Shown: positions 25,013 through 38,400, numbered from the stretch's first letter. The stretch is DNA of 64,000 bases from Aptenodytes patagonicus (GCF_965638725.1 NC_134960.1:7256501-7320500); one strand, 5' to 3'. Program-made: numbers and translations. Notes: generated by a model not told the origin, from the letters alone.

Positions 25013-25830
25013 CCTCCTCCTCAGTTCCCAGCACTCCTCCATCCCAGAGCCAGGCACGTTCCTCCAGGTCGCATGCAGGATCTGCCTTTGGGGCAGTGGG
25101 ACATGGTACCAGGTGCCCAGAGGAAGATGCCAGACCCCACCAGCCTCATCTCCCTTTGCCCAGAGATCCTGCCTCCTTCAACCACAGCTAGGCAGGATTT
25201 GCTGGGGCAGCAATCTGCCCCGTTTCCCCTGCTTTGCTGCTACAGCACCTGGTGCGTCCCCCCGCATCCCTGAGGTTGCTGTGCAAAGCTGGAGGCTGCC
25301 CCACCACCCGTCCCCAGAGCCGTGGGGATGCATGGAGCAGTGGGGGTACACTGCTCTTACACAACAGGCACCCCCATGTCTCCAAGTCTGGGCACCCCGT
25401 GGAGGTGCTCAGGTGAGAGCCAGACCCTGCATCTGTGTTGCCTTCCTGGCTGCCTTGTTCAGCCAATATTTTCCTGGTAAGGATTGGCACAAAGGACGGA
25501 TGCGGCTGTTGCAGTGGCCCTGCTGGCTTGGCAGGGCTGGGAGGGTCGGGGTCTGCCCTGTGCTGGGAGCCCATTGAAATGAATGAAACAAGGGAAGGAG
25601 CAGGAAAAGGGAGACCGGCAGCGGGGGCCTCCTCTGGGGCTCCCTTGTTGTGGCTTTGTGGTGCCTGCTCCCACCCCTCCCCGTTCCCCCCCCTGCCCTA
25701 GGTGCGGAGCACGTGGCCCCGCTGTGAGATGCTCCCGCACCAGTCCCCAAAACCACTGATATGGGACTCTTGAGGCTGCCACTTCTTACAGACTTGTAAT
25801 TGTTACAGCCAGTAGCATGTTGGCCTGGTG

Positions 25831-25856
25831 CACACACATACACACACGCACGCACA
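25831..25856. repeat. CA-rich microsatellite
   Basis: Imperfect CA dinucleotide run with CATA and CACG interruptions, in the presumed CCDC69 3' UTR. Confidence 0.7.
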
Positions 25857-27076
25857 CTCCCCCCCGGCTAAATAGCCCCAGGGAGGGGACAGGCCAGTGA
25901 CAGCCCCCGGACCAGTGACCGTCCCACCACTCGTGTGCCCAGTGGAAAGTGCTTGCATGCATCGAGCCGCGGCCTTGCAGCCATGCTGGCAGCGTCTTCC
26001 TCGATGGGGATGTGCTGGCTCGGAGCAGGGAGGGATGTGACCTGCTGGCAGCCGCCGCTGAAGCCTGCTCCCCCTCGGGAGGATGCTCTGCTCCCCAAAT
26101 GTGCACCTCCGGGCACGCAGCCTCTGCCCAGCTTTGGGGGAGAAGATGGGGCTGGTGGTGCTGCTGATGGGCAGCGGGGACAAAGCGGGCTTGGCATCTG
26201 TGTGGCAGTCAGCGGGGGCACATCTGGGTCACGGGAGCAATCCCTGGGAGCTGTTTGCTGAAGATGGAGGAGGCGATGGGGAGAGGAGGGCACGGGTGGG
26301 ATTCCTGCCTGGCCTCCCTCCCCAGGGAGCGAGGCAGGTCCTGGGCAGGGGAAGCCCTGCTTTCACTGGAAACGGCAGGAGTGGGTGGCATCGGCTTGGA
26401 GCAGCCTGGGCAGGAGGCCGAGCCCCAAAACGGGACAGGTTGACGTGGTCTATGGCAAGGGCAGCGCTGGAGATGGTAGATATACCTGGCTGCACCCATC
26501 CCTCCTGCCCTTTGCTGCCGCCCCGTGAAAGCCTCTGTGGCTCAGCCCTGGGCTTGGCCATGCACTTCTCAGCGATGCTCCCCAGGGACTGAGGTACCTT
26601 AACACCACCATGTCCCCAGTGCCCCCCTCGTCCTCCCGGTGCTCATCCCTGTACCGTTCCAGTGACCGCCTCGTCTTCCTCACCTCCGTGCCCCCGGGCA
26701 GCACTGATGCTGGTTATGCTCAGAGTCAAGTGCCGGGTCGGATCCAGCCCAATGCACATCTGCATGTCCTGGCTGACCCCTTTTACCTCCAGAAAGGCCC
26801 CCACAGCCTCCCACCAGAGGAAGGGGTGCAGGGATGGCACAGGGGGGTGGCCGGGGACCCCCTGCAGCCCTGCACGGGCTGGGGAAAGGCAGGCGCAAGT
26901 GTCCTGTGAAATACTCCATCGCCCCGGTCGGACGGGGCCACCCTGAGGGCTTGGCTGCCCCGAGGGCCTGCCCTGGCAGCGGGGGCACTTGTGAGAGCAG
27001 TCCTGGGCTCCCACAACCGGAGGAAAGCCCCGACAGCCCCCCCCCCCGGCAGTGTGCGGTGCCGGTCGGCGGCGTG

Positions 27077-30000
27077 CTACGTGGCGATGAGGGGCACCTC
27101 GCTGGCAGCGATGGGGAATGGGGAGCCGTCCCCACCGTTGAGCACGCGGTACAGCAGCTCCTCCTTCTCGTGGTGAGCCTGCTCCCGCAGCTGCGCCTCC
27201 TTCTCCAGTGCCCCACGGGCGGCCAGGAGCTCCTCCGACAGCTGCCTGCAGGAAAACGGCATGCACTGCTGGAGCCGCCGGGCAAAGCACCCATGAGCCC
27301 CCTCCACTCCCCGGAAAGCACCCGGTGGCACCGCAGGCTGTGATGTATTCCCCCCCCCGCCTGCTGCCACCTCTCCCCCCATTGGAGATGCCACCTGCGA
27401 CTGCTGTCATCCTGCCACTGTGCACCGGGAAGCCAGTGGATGTGTGGGACCACCACTTACCTCGCCATGACCAAGTGGTTCTGGGTGCGAACCTGCAGGT
27501 CCTCGTTCTCCTGCTGGAGGGTCTTCACCTTCTCCTCCAGCAGAAGGTTCCTCTCCGCCTGGAAAGGGGGCACGAGGGTGAGGAGGGAGTTGGAAAACGC
27601 CTCTGATGTTCCCTCTGCCCCGTCTGGGGGAAAGCTGGCTCGGTGGGAGCATGGTGGCATTGCACCCATGTCCCTTCCCCACTCTGAGGGGGGAACCAGG
27701 CTCCATCCAGCTCCACTTCAGCTGCAATTTCTGGATGGGATTCAGGTGGGGAGAAGAGATGGAAAGAGGAAAGCCCACCTGCAACCCTCCCTTTGAACCC
27801 ACCACAGTCTCCAAGTTCAGCAGCTTCTTATCCAGGCCATGGATCTGCTCGTTCTTCATCTCAATGACGAAGTGCAGGCTCTCCAGCTCCTGCTCCCAGA
27901 AGGGGCTGGGGCTCCCATGCTCCTGCGGGGCACAGGGGATGTGGCAGCTGCAGCGGGGTGGGCACTCGGGGCATCTGCCATGGTTCACCCCTCCACGCAT
28001 GACCCCAGCGGGCCAGTGCTCTCAGCTGGGGCCCTGCAAGGCCCCAGGATGGGTTTGTACCCACAAGGCACCACGTTTCACCCATCGCTTGTGTTCAAGG
28101 GACCCTAACAGCCCACGCACCTCCCAGGGATGGGGCTTTGCTCCCCCCTTCAGCTGTCCTGTGGCCCCCCCCCCCCCAGGGTCCATCAGAGAAGCACCGC
28201 TGGCTTTGGGCCAGCACCCCGGAGCAGGTGCCCTCCCTGACACCCCTCTGCAGAGGCCACCGCTCCCACATCTCCCTGTACCTGGATGTGCTTCTTGTAG
28301 TCTGTGCTCAAGAGCGACTCCTCTACCCGCTTCATCCTCTCCTGGAAGGACTTCAGCTGGGAATTCAGCACCTGGATCTTCTCCTAGGGCAGCCGGGGAA
28401 GAAGCAGGATGGGAGATGTCTGGGATTTCTTCCTGAGCAGGGGCACTGCTGGGCTACGGTACCCCGATAACCCCAGGGCTGGAGGAGCCTGCGTGGTCCC
28501 TGGGCACACCAGGGACCAAGGTGGCCGCTAAGGAGCTCAGGGCACCATGGCAGAGCCAGCAGATGGTCCTCAAGCCCTTCATGAGCACCCTCTCCCCAGG
28601 TATTTCTCCACGGGTACCTGTAACGCCGCCTGGGACCTGTGGTGGGACTCTGCCAGCAGCAGCTTCTCCTGCTCATGCGCTCTCTGGAGCTCTGCATGGG
28701 GGACGTGAACTGAGCATCACCGGTGCGGGACGCTGGGGCAGCGAGTCCCACCTGAGCCCCACAGTGTCGTGGAGCAGGGGGGCAGCATCCCCATGACCCC
28801 ACATGAAGCCAGAGGGGCACCAGCAGTAGGGGGGGGGTGGGTGGCAGGGTGGCTGCGGGGAGCCCTGCTGTCCTGGTACGCACCTTGCAGGGTCTCTGTG
28901 TGCTCCCTCCTCAGGGCATTGAACTGCTCCTCCAGCTCCGGGTCTTTTCCCTTTTCCACCTGGGAAGCAGGGATATGACAAACCCTACTTGTCTGACCCG
29001 ACGTAAGGGATGCTCTGGCCCTCCCCGCTCCCCGTGACTCATTGCCAGACCCGCACCACTCTGGGCTTCCTAACCCCTTCCTAACCCCTTCCTTCTCCCG
29101 AAAACGGGAGAGCTCAGCCCAGTGTGTGCCAGGTCCGTGATCGCTGCCTGGGAAGTCATCGCTGGCCACACGCTCCCTGCCCAGCCGCTGCCCCCAGCGG
29201 CACCTGCCTTTTCGACTGACCTGGTTGTTAACGTCCTGGGCGATTCTCGCAGTCCCTGCCCGGCTGGCATCCCGCAGCTGCTCCTCCTCCTTCTCCTGGC
29301 CTTGGAGGAGTCTCGTGCTCTCCGTCCGCTCCTCTCGCAGTACTGCCTTCTCCTTCTTGTCCTCAGGCAACAGGGTGGCATTGGCTGCAACGCAAACGCG
29401 GCTGAAATGGTGCCGGCCGCATCCTGCTAACCAGGCTGCTTGGATGTCCTGGGCAGCCGACCGGCCAGCGTGGTGGCCTGGGTTCAGCCCCTGTCCTCTT
29501 CCCACTGGACAAATACCTCCCCCCTATCTCACTGGTGCAAATTAGCACTAATTGGGATGGCTCTAGCAGGCTCAGAGAGGACACGGCTCGTTAGGTCTCC
29601 TGCCCTGGGGACAACCTGTCTGCCTGATAGGCTGGGATGCCGTTGTCTCTGGGATGCCATCATGGCTGTCCACCTGCACCAGCACCATGTGGAGGCTGCA
29701 GCCATCATGCCCATCCTCCCTGGCCCCGGCACAGGCTGGCCGCCCTGGGGTCTGTCCTACTGCTTTCTTAATATCACACTGAGAAAGCACAGCGGGCGGA
29801 GGGAAACACATTTTCTTCTCACCGTTCTCTGTCTTCAAGGCTGTGAGCTCCTGGGATGCCGGTCCCCTCTGCTGCTGGGCTTTTAGCTGTCTCTGGCAGA
29901 GAGAGAGGTGGCTGGAGCAGGGGGGAACAAAGGGGGGCAGGTGGCTACAGGCAGAGGACACCCTGCAGCCAGGCACCCTGCGCTGAGTGCGCTTCAGCCC

Positions 30001-33000
30001 TGCTAAAACATGGGTGCTAGAGCAGCAGTGGTCCCTCCCTGACTCCCTGCCCTCTGCCAGCCCCGAGCAGCCATGGGTGCGCACGCACTGCCTGGCAGGC
30101 AGCCCCGAGCTCGTGCTGTTTCCCTGCACCCCGGATGCTTCACCACACAGCATTGCCAGTCACCGGCTGGAAAACCTGGGGGATGCTCGCAATCCCCCCC
30201 GACATGGTGCTGGTGCAAAATATGCTCCGGCAGCAAAACATTTGGTGGGGGAGAGCAGGCAACACTTGGCAGGGCTCCGGCTATGGCGCTTCCTTGCCAC
30301 CCTCCTCCTGCACCGTCCCCGCTGCCCCGGGATGCTCAGGGTCAGCCTGGTCCCTGGCACCTTGCAGCACCCCAAACACACCCCTCTGCCAGTGCTTCAC
30401 ACAGCTGAGCTTTGACACAGCCCGTGCTGGAGCAGAAGTGAGAAATGAAAAATAACCATAAATCAGAGGCGATGCCGACCCCGTGCAGGGCTGGCAGCAG
30501 GCGAGGGCTGCTGGTGGCGCAAGCAATGACCTCAGGAACGCAGGAATGTGCTGCTCAGCCCTGCGCACTCCTGCATGCTCCCACTGCTGCCGCGGGGCTG
30601 ATATAACCCAGAGCCAGGAGCTGCCTTCAGCAACACAGCTCCGCGGGATGCCTTCCAGCCCTGCATGGGTTTAATTTAGTCACTTGGAGGGGAGGAGAGA
30701 AAAAAAAAAAAAGAGATGGATATATTTTTATCTGTTGCTGAAAGATAGAAGCAAAGCTCGCCTGCTCTTGCAGCTCGGCCTCCCTGGTGCCAGGCAAATC
30801 ATGCCCCTGACGCCCATCACCGGGTCGTGCTTCTGGGCAGGGGTGCGGATGCACCGTGGGTGAGGGAATCCACCTGCAGACATGTTGCTGCTCTCCAGCC
30901 CCCAGAAAAGCTGCCCCTAAAATTACTGGTCCCTAACGAAACCAGCCCTGCAGCCCGTGGGGTGCTGGGGACCCTGCTGTGCCGGCTGCACCCTGGCTTG
31001 GCCCCGCTGTCACAGCGGCGTGGCCAAATACAGACCAGATTAGGGAGCCTGGCTTGGGAAAAAAGCGAGGCAAAGCAAACAGGCGTCCCTGCCTCCGCCT
31101 CCCCTGCAGCCCCCCTTCTGAAGCTGGAGGGAAGCGCAGTTGCCAGAGAGAGCAGGAAAACTCTGAGCCTCTGCGAAGCCACGGCTTTATCTTCCCTTCT
31201 ATGGCGTGAGCGGCCGCGGCATTGAACACGGCCCAGGCAGCGGGGCGAGGAGGCACCAGATGGTCGGGATTCGCAGGGTTTGTTCTCGTTGCCGACACGG
31301 CTCACCCTGCAAACGCAGGGTGCCCCAGGATGCCGCCGAGCCCCGGCAGCCCTGCCTACAATGGGTCCCTAGGGTCTCCAGCCTGCCCCCCGCACACATC
31401 TCATGCTGATGTGCATCCCCCTGCTATTAATGTACCCCCTGTCCCGTGCCGGGTTTTGGAGTCCAGTGGGGGGTGGATGGATGAGACAGTTGGGGCTCTG
31501 CAAGTCCAGGGGCATCACAGGAACCTCAAAAGCTGCCCCCCTCCCGGTTTTACTGTGACAAAGCAAAGGCTGTGCGGGGGGACTGTCCTGGCACGGCAGG
31601 GTCACACAGCCCCCAAGGGTTTTGGATGATCTGAGCCTTGCCGGGAGCGGGATGCTGGTACATCCTCCAGGAGTGACGCCCAAACCTCACCTGCCCAAAC
31701 CAAATTGCCTCCGCTGCATGTGTCCCGCTCGCTGGCAAAGGCGATGCTCAAGGACAGAGAGCCCAGGGCTGGTCACCCCTGATCACCCCCATAGCACGGG
31801 CAATGTCCCCAGTGTGGACCAGGGCACTTTCACCTCTCCCCTGTGCCCCAAACTCAGTGGGCCAGGGCCTCAGAGCCCCTCGGCTGCTCAAGGAGGATGA
31901 TTTGAGACAACTACACTGAACTCAGAAACGGCTAAAGGGAGCAAGAGGTATGCCAGCATCAGCAGACAAACCTAAATATCTGCCCCGAGGCTACGAGCGA
32001 GGCACCCTTCCTACCTCTAGGAGCAATTAAAATAGTGTCTGGAGCTAATTTTACTCCTAAGCACTCAATTGTTCTTTGGGATGAGAGCTCCACTGCCAAA
32101 GGCGGGGTGAAAAGCAAAATGTGGCTGAAAACTAACTGAAATACAGAGGCACCTTCCACGGCCACTTCCAGAGCAGCATGTGGCACCCACGTCTCCGGTA
32201 TCGCCCGGCGCATTTTGGAGAGCTGGAAGACAGTCCCGGTATCTGCTGTGCGTGAAAGGAGCAGGTTGGGAGTTGCTCCAGCTGGAACGGCTTTGGCCTG
32301 GGGAAGAAGCAGCCTGAAACTTCCCACAGGTGCAGGCCATCGGCAGCGCTGCTTATCCTGTACGGTCTCAGCATGGAAACCTCTGGCTTTGGCTTTAAGG
32401 AGGCTCAAGCCAAAAAAATACCTTCTAGCTATAAAAAAAAAAAAGTATCCACGTTCTTGGAACTAAATATTTCTAATGGTCTGGAGCAAAACTGTTTATG
32501 GTTGGATTAATCGGGATTTCCAGCAGAACCTGAGGCATCTCGGAAGGTGCCAGCGGTGGGGAGCACCCACACAGAGGCAGCCGGCACGGTGCAGGCAGCT
32601 GGGTGGGCTGCAGCCTCTGCTTCAGCTTTTAGCGTGAGGTGGGGTTTTGTACTGTATTTTTCTTCCTCTTTTCCTGTTTTACAAGTATGTTAAGCAATTA
32701 AACCATGCAACGTTACCGTCAGCGAACGAAATCACAGAGAGGCAGGAAATGAGCATTTAAACCCCGACTCTGCTCCTGGGGACAAGGTTTTGCTTTGTGG
32801 CTGCGGAGAAGGGGGCCAGGATTTGGCCTACGACCCTAAAACTTCCCCGGGACCTGCAGCAGATGCTCAGTGCTGCCAGAGCAACACTGGCACAGGTCCG
32901 TGGGACCTGTCTTTGACTCTGCTGCTGTTTTTCCTCCGGCGACGGTTGTGTTACAAGATGGCTATCACCTCTCGTACAGTCAGATCTGTGCTGCAGACTG

Positions 33001-35095
33001 TATGCAAACCCTTCACGCCGCTGACAGCCCCGAGTTTCGCGTCCTGACCTTTCCCTGGCTCCTGCTGCTACATATAGTTCCTATATCTCCAAAATAAATT
33101 CACCCCAGCCCTGGACGGCGGCCAAGCCTCAGCCCTGATCTTTTGGGAAGGCGTCTTGGCCTCTCTCATGCTGGGAGCATGACCGAAGGGCGAGCGGTGA
33201 CCACGAGTGGCCAAGCATGGGTGGATGGAGCTGGAGGGGAAGGGACCCCCGGGGACAGTGCCCGCAGCTCGGGGCCGGGCTCTGGCCGCAGCACCTGTGC
33301 CCATGCCTCCTTACTGCCCCGCTGCTCGCAGACCAGTGACGAGAAGGACGAGGCTGCCAAGCCGCCTCCCCCGGGGCACACAGCGGCGCCTGGTATGCCG
33401 TCCGCCCACCGGACCCAGCCCGGCACGGGCTCCCCAAGGTCACCTCCAACCTGGGACCGGTCCCAAAAGCCTCCACAGCCCCCAGCCCCATGACAGCCCC
33501 CAGCCCCGTGACGTGCACCCAGGGTCTGCCTGGGCTCACCCCCGGGGTTTGGGGGCTCCCCCATCCCCAAGTAACCCCAAGGGACCAGCTCTGCAAGTCC
33601 ACCCATCAGCAGCAGGAGGGTGAAGGTGTCCCACCCTGCCTTTTGGTACTCTGGACATGAGAACGTGGGCAGGAGTGGCTCACTGCCCGCCCTTACCCCT
33701 TTCGGCCATAAAGGGGATTTTCAGTGCTGCTTTCGGAATTAACTTGCAACTTAGTCACAGCAGCAGGGCTGTTTTATGGGGCACAAATTGCGGTGAGCAG
33801 CGCTGCAAGGCTGAGCAGAAGAGCTCGAGAGCGGGCAAGTGCAGGAAGGGAGGCGTCTGCGGGCAAATGACTCCGACTTAAATTTCCGCATTTTGATAAA
33901 CGTGCAGCTCTCAACACCTGGGGCCTTGGGGCCTTGGGGCTGCTGTTTCTCCCTGTCCCATGCCCCTTCTTGCGAGCTCTTAGAGTCACAAACCAGTCCA
34001 GAAATGTCTGATCTTATGACATGGAGAAGAGTAGGGTTTTTTTCTCCATGATACAGAGAAGCAGCCAAGCCTGCAAGTGCTGTAAATAAAGGCACTTGCT
34101 GGCTCCGGGGCTGTGCAAGCTCCGTGCCTGCTCCCCCCACACATCCCAGCAGCGGGTTGTGCTTCTGCCGCGTGGTCCCGGGCGGCTGAGCTCTCACAGC
34201 TGCCTCTGCAAAGGGCCGCCCGTGTAAGGGGGCACGTCGGCACCGCGGGGCCTTTCTGACTTTCCTCCTGCCCCTGCCACCCTCCAGCGACCACAACCCA
34301 CCGACATCAGTACGCACAGCACATCCGACTTCACAAACAACTCCTGAGGCCGATGGCGGGGTGCTAAGGCAGCATGAGCATGTCAAAAAATAATAATAAT
34401 TAGCAGCAGATAATTTCTAGACCTTAACTTGCAGAAGAGCTCTTCAGTGCAGAGCAATGCACCGAGATCTGCCGAGGACTCAGAGCGTTCCCCTGCAGAA
34501 GCGTCGCCTTCGGCACAAGGGGGGACCCGGCACAAGGGGGGACACAACTTTTGGGACAAGGGAGGATGCTGTGGGAGGATGGCAGAGGTCTAGCTGGGGG
34601 AACCCATCCCTGTCCTATATGGGACCACCATTTCCAATAGGCATTGTCACCCCAGACGCTGCATCCCCTTTAGTACGGGCTTCCCCATGATGTGGCAGGA
34701 GAGCCCGGAGGGGTGCAGGAGGGTGCAGCAGGGCAGGTGGCTGCCAACTCCCGCCGTGCCCGGTGCCGGCTTCCCCGCCACGATGCCGGTGGGGTCACAG
34801 GCAGCCGGGGATAGCCGCACTGCCCAGCCCCGCCGCTCCCCGGGGCAGGGGGGGGGGGAACCCACGCCGGGTGCCCCCAGCACACCTCCTGCCCAGCACT
34901 GCAAGCAGGGCTCCACGCAAACCCCAGCCCCACGCGAACCCCAACTCCTCGCAAACCCCGACAAGACGCACAGCCGGTCCCACGCCAGCCCCGACCCCAC
35001 GCGAAGCCCAGCCCAAGCCCAGCCCAGCCAGCCCCCGCAGCCGCTACCTTGCCGCCGGCGGGGCAGCAGCGCAGGGCGCTGCCGGTACAGCCCAT
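27077..35095 (-). CDS. CCDC69: Coiled-coil domain-containing protein 69, nine coding exons
   Basis: Coiled-coil protein implicated in central spindle assembly in mammals. Coding exons in transcript order: 35095-35048, 29892-29823, 29384-29221, 28959-28884, 28691-28618, 28383-28282, 27922-27803, 27558-27461, 27245-27077. All borders are GT-AG and the total is 307 codons including stop (306 residues; human is about 296). The N-terminus MGCTGSALRCC has Gly2 for myristoylation and nearby cysteines for palmitoylation, like human MGC. From about residue 30 to 285 the protein is charged heptad-rich coiled coil. Strong family matches are MKRVEESLL-STDYKKHIQ, FWEQELESLHFVIEMKN, LEEKVKTLQQENEDL and KEELLYRVL. 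It ends PLIAT, where human ends FLAT. Intron 1 spans about 5.2 kb. The gene is convergent with the CAT-2-like gene and divergent from GM2A. Identification is firm; the N-terminal exon rests on phase, position and the shared MGC start. Confidence 0.93.
29893..35047. other. CCDC69 intron 1
   Basis: About 5.2 kb between the lipidation-signal exon and the exon beginning RQLKAQQQ. I find no coding exon of another gene. It includes AT-richer sequence around 31.9-33.1 kb and 33.7-34.4 kb, short A runs near 30698 and 32436, and a direct duplication of CGGCACAAGGGGGGAC near 34512 and 34529. Confidence 0.6.
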
Positions 35096-35173
35096 GGAGC
35101 CCCGGCCGGGAGCCCGCTCAGCCGCGGGGCGCCGGGCGCTGCATCCCCCGGCGAGCGGCTTCCGCTGCCCGGC

Positions 35174-35222
35174 GGGACGAGACGGGACGGGACGGGACGG
35201 GACGGGACGGGACGGGACGAAC
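35174..35222. repeat. GGGAC pentanucleotide microsatellite
   Basis: About nine tandem copies of GGGAC with one GAGAC variant, 80-130 bases upstream of the CCDC69 start codon. On the transcribed strand it reads as GTCCC repeats, so it lies in the 5' UTR or core promoter. Confidence 0.9.
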
Positions 35223-35246
35223 CGCCCCAGCTGGGGCTGGCAGGCA

Positions 35247-35281
35247 GAAAAAAATAAAAAAAAAATTAAAAAAAAAAAAAA
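35247..35281. repeat. A-rich tract in CCDC69 promoter
   Basis: Thirty-five bases almost entirely A with three T interruptions, set inside otherwise GC-rich promoter sequence. It is a U/T run on the CCDC69 strand. Confidence 0.9.
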
Positions 35282-35499
35282 GTCGTCCCCGCAGCTGCTC
35301 GCAGGCAGCGCCGGGAGAGGGTGCTCTGCACCCCCGAGCCGCGGGCAGGGCCCCCGGCCGCAGCCTGCCCGCCCCCGGGGCTGGCCCTGGGCGCCCGGCG
35401 GGGGTGCTCCGGCCCTGGGGCCCCTCCACCCTGGGGTGTCCCCGCCCTGGGCTCGGGATGCTTCGTGCCAAGCAGGGTAGTGGGACCGCCTGCCCCGGG

Positions 35500-38400
35500 A
35501 ACGCTCTGTCCCTGGGGTCCCCTGCACGGGGATGCTGCTGGGTGGGGGGAAAGGGGAGCAGGACCCCCGCACAGGGGGTGCTCCAAATTGAGTGGGTGGA
35601 GCAGGACCCCTGCACCGGGGGTGGGGTCCCGCCGGAGCAGGGCTGGCTTGGGGGGCTTGCCCGGCTTGAACCCACCCCAGCCCCCTGGGAGAAGGGTTGT
35701 CGGGGCAAAGGCAGGATCCATCGTGGCTATTGCCTTCACCCCATGAAGTTTCAGCTCGTGCTGGGGTAGTTGTGTAAAGGTGGTGGTTTTGGGGTGTTTT
35801 TTTCTGGCAGGAGCTCTGATCTGGGGGTAGCTGTGCTGGCTGGAGGGGGCTTTCGCTGTGGTCTATACTGCGTGGGGGACTGCATCCTGGCAACCCTGCT
35901 CTGGAGCATCCCAAACAACCCAAATGCGGGGCCTGGAGCCAGGGTGCCCTTTTCCAGGAGGAAATCCTGAACTTTGGAAACGAGTCCTGAAGAGGTAGGG
36001 AAACACATGGATTTGAAAGTGTTCTGTCTGAAAATTAATGGGAGGAAAGGCAGGTTCCTCCAAATGTTTTGGTTTTGATGATTTTTTTAAATGTTGTAAA
36101 ATAATAGATGTTTCTGAATGAACACACATTCTGACCTGAAAAATCAACTGTTGCCACCCAGCACTGCTGAAATAGGAGTGTTTCAACCTGGTCACGAGGC
36201 TGTGCCCGTATGGAAACACTGCCAGTTTTTGTAAACAAGTTTCTATTCTAACATTTTCCAAATATCTCCTGGGAGAAGTCCAAGCAGCCCGCGGCTCAGG
36301 GGCTGCCAGCACGCTGGCGTTTTGCCGCCAGTCTGGCACCACCTGCCCGGCCAGTGAGGGAGTGGAGGTGCATGGTCGCCACACGACGTATGACTTGGAG
36401 GTGTTTTTTCTGCCCTGGTAACCCTGGGACCGGGGAAATTGTGAAACACCACTTGGATAGGAGGGTGGGGAAGGTGAGGGGCAAGCCCATGGCTGCCCCG
36501 AGTCTCCCGGGGACTGGTGGGGCCAGTTGCCTGCATCCTCTTGGGTAGGTGCTGCTTAACCTGGGTGAAGTTTGGTGAGACACAGCAGCTTCCTGGCATC
36601 AGCTCCCACCACTCAGAAACCACTGAGGGCGTCTCTGTTCTTATCTCCCCAGCACTTCATACACGGGGCAAGTCTCCTTCCCCGCCTGAGAGTACTTATT
36701 TGGGCTGAGTAGATCGTTTGAGGGATAAAAAGCTCTGTCAGTGCGAGGTGCTGGTTTCCACCTCCCCAGGGTTAATTAAAAATCCTGGTCCAGACTTTGG
36801 AGGCTGAAGGCATACGGGGGCAAGCACAAACACACATGCATATTTCCAGGCTGAATTTGCATCACTGGGGCCATGGCTGGGAACAGAAGCAGCTGTGTGG
36901 GCAGCTGATGAGGAGCCTGTCCAGCTGCCATCACGTCTTGCTGGTTCATGAAGCTCCAGCAGTTTGCACATGTGCTTGTGATAATTTCTGGTGTTACTGG
37001 GGGTGCACTGGGATGCCCCTGTGCCACAAAGCGGGGCTCTGGGTAGGGTTTCTCTTGCTAATGGTGGAGAAAAACCAGAGGATTTGGTCACATCAGGCTG
37101 AGGCATCAAGCCAGCAAGGCAGAGCTGGGGTTTGGGGATGGGGATGTGCAGTGAGGCCCACTCCAGCCGGCCCTGCTCCCCAGCCCTGCACCCTGCGCTG
37201 CTGCCGCGGGCTCTGGCGTGCGGTGCTCGCCATGGTAGCTACAACCCTGCACTTCTATAAATCACTGACTTTCAGAGAGAGGCCACACCAGATCACGTTA
37301 CATCCTTCGTTCAGCCCACCGGCGCATCTGTGAGGCTGCCTGCCAGAGGCCCTGCCTGTGCTGCCCCAAAGGTCTCTTATTTTAGCTTGATTTCAGCAAT
37401 TTCTCAGTTTCTCCAATCTTTCCTGTGTGGGCTGCACGGGACGTGTCCCTGCTGGAGAGATCTCCCATCTCAGCCCTGCTTCATCTTCCTCTGCCCCAAT
37501 ACACTGATAATTTGTTCTCTTTCCAGGGCAGCACTTAAACAGCCAGAAACTTTTCTGTCCAGCCGGTTTTGAGCAAAACAGGGGCTTTCCATGGCATTGT
37601 AGGGGTGGGATTCATGGCTGCAACAACTCATCCCCCTCTCCCTAACCAGGGGAGCCTGGGGACCCGGGGAGCACGCGGGGCTGGGGCTGCCGGAGGCCGC
37701 TCGCCAAGGGCTGGAGATGACAGGGACTGCGGCAGCAAGGGGATTTCTGCCTGTGCAAAGACAGGAAAGCGGAGGCGGCGTGTGGCAGACCCACCTGGGG
37801 CAGCTTCGGCTTGTTTTGAAGTTTTCCCCGATGTCTTTTTCAGTGTTATCGCGATCTCTCCCCAGGAATGACAGCGGCTGGAGAAGTCTCAAGGGTTTTG
37901 CCTGGAAAAGCGAGCCTAGGAGCATTTATCTCACGCTCAGCTGAATTGCCGTAAATGGGATAACAGCTGGCTGAATGTCAAGTTAATTTGTACCAATGGT
38001 CATTTAAAGTGTTTGCCAAAGCTTATGGATAAGAGAAGTATTTATGCAAGCGGTTAAAGTGTCTTGGCTCTCTCTCCAGTTCCAGCTGGTAAGGACTGGG
38101 CAGGACGGGGTGGATACAGGGCGGTGTCGGTGCCAGCGCATGGGATTTCCATCTGGGATCCGGCCCTGCATGGTCTGTGTGCAGGGTGGTCCCGTGAGCG
38201 CAGATGGGGTCATTCATTTTTTTTGTTTCTTTTTTTTTTACAGAAACCCAGTCTGGAAAAGAAAAAGGGAGAGAAGATTTTGCTGGAAGGCTTTTGGGCG
38301 ATGAGCTGGCCCGTGGCGATGCCCAGCGGGTCCCGGCAAAGCTGGTGTCACGGGCGGTAGAGAGAGGGTGGTCTGTGGTTGCACCCTTCGGCCCAGTGCA

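Larger units (their letters stand above)
24504..27076. other. Convergent 3' region between the CAT-2-like gene and CCDC69
   Basis: About 2.6 kb between the two stop codons. Much of it is probably CCDC69 3' UTR, because the first minus-strand AATAAA downstream of the CCDC69 stop is at 25012-25007. A CA-rich microsatellite sits at 25831-25856. No coding exon recognised. Confidence 0.5.
35000..35480 (-). promoter_or_regulatory. CCDC69: CpG-rich promoter region of CCDC69
   Basis: GC- and CpG-rich sequence spans the first coding exon and about 400 bases upstream of it on the minus strand. No TATA box was identified. A GGGAC pentamer array and an A-rich tract interrupt it (listed separately). Confidence 0.5.

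Noticed and set aside
34670-35923. A 417-codon open frame on the minus strand across the CCDC69 promoter
   Set aside because: Only 16 codons of it (35095-35048) are the real CCDC69 exon. The rest is promoter and intron sequence kept open by base composition.
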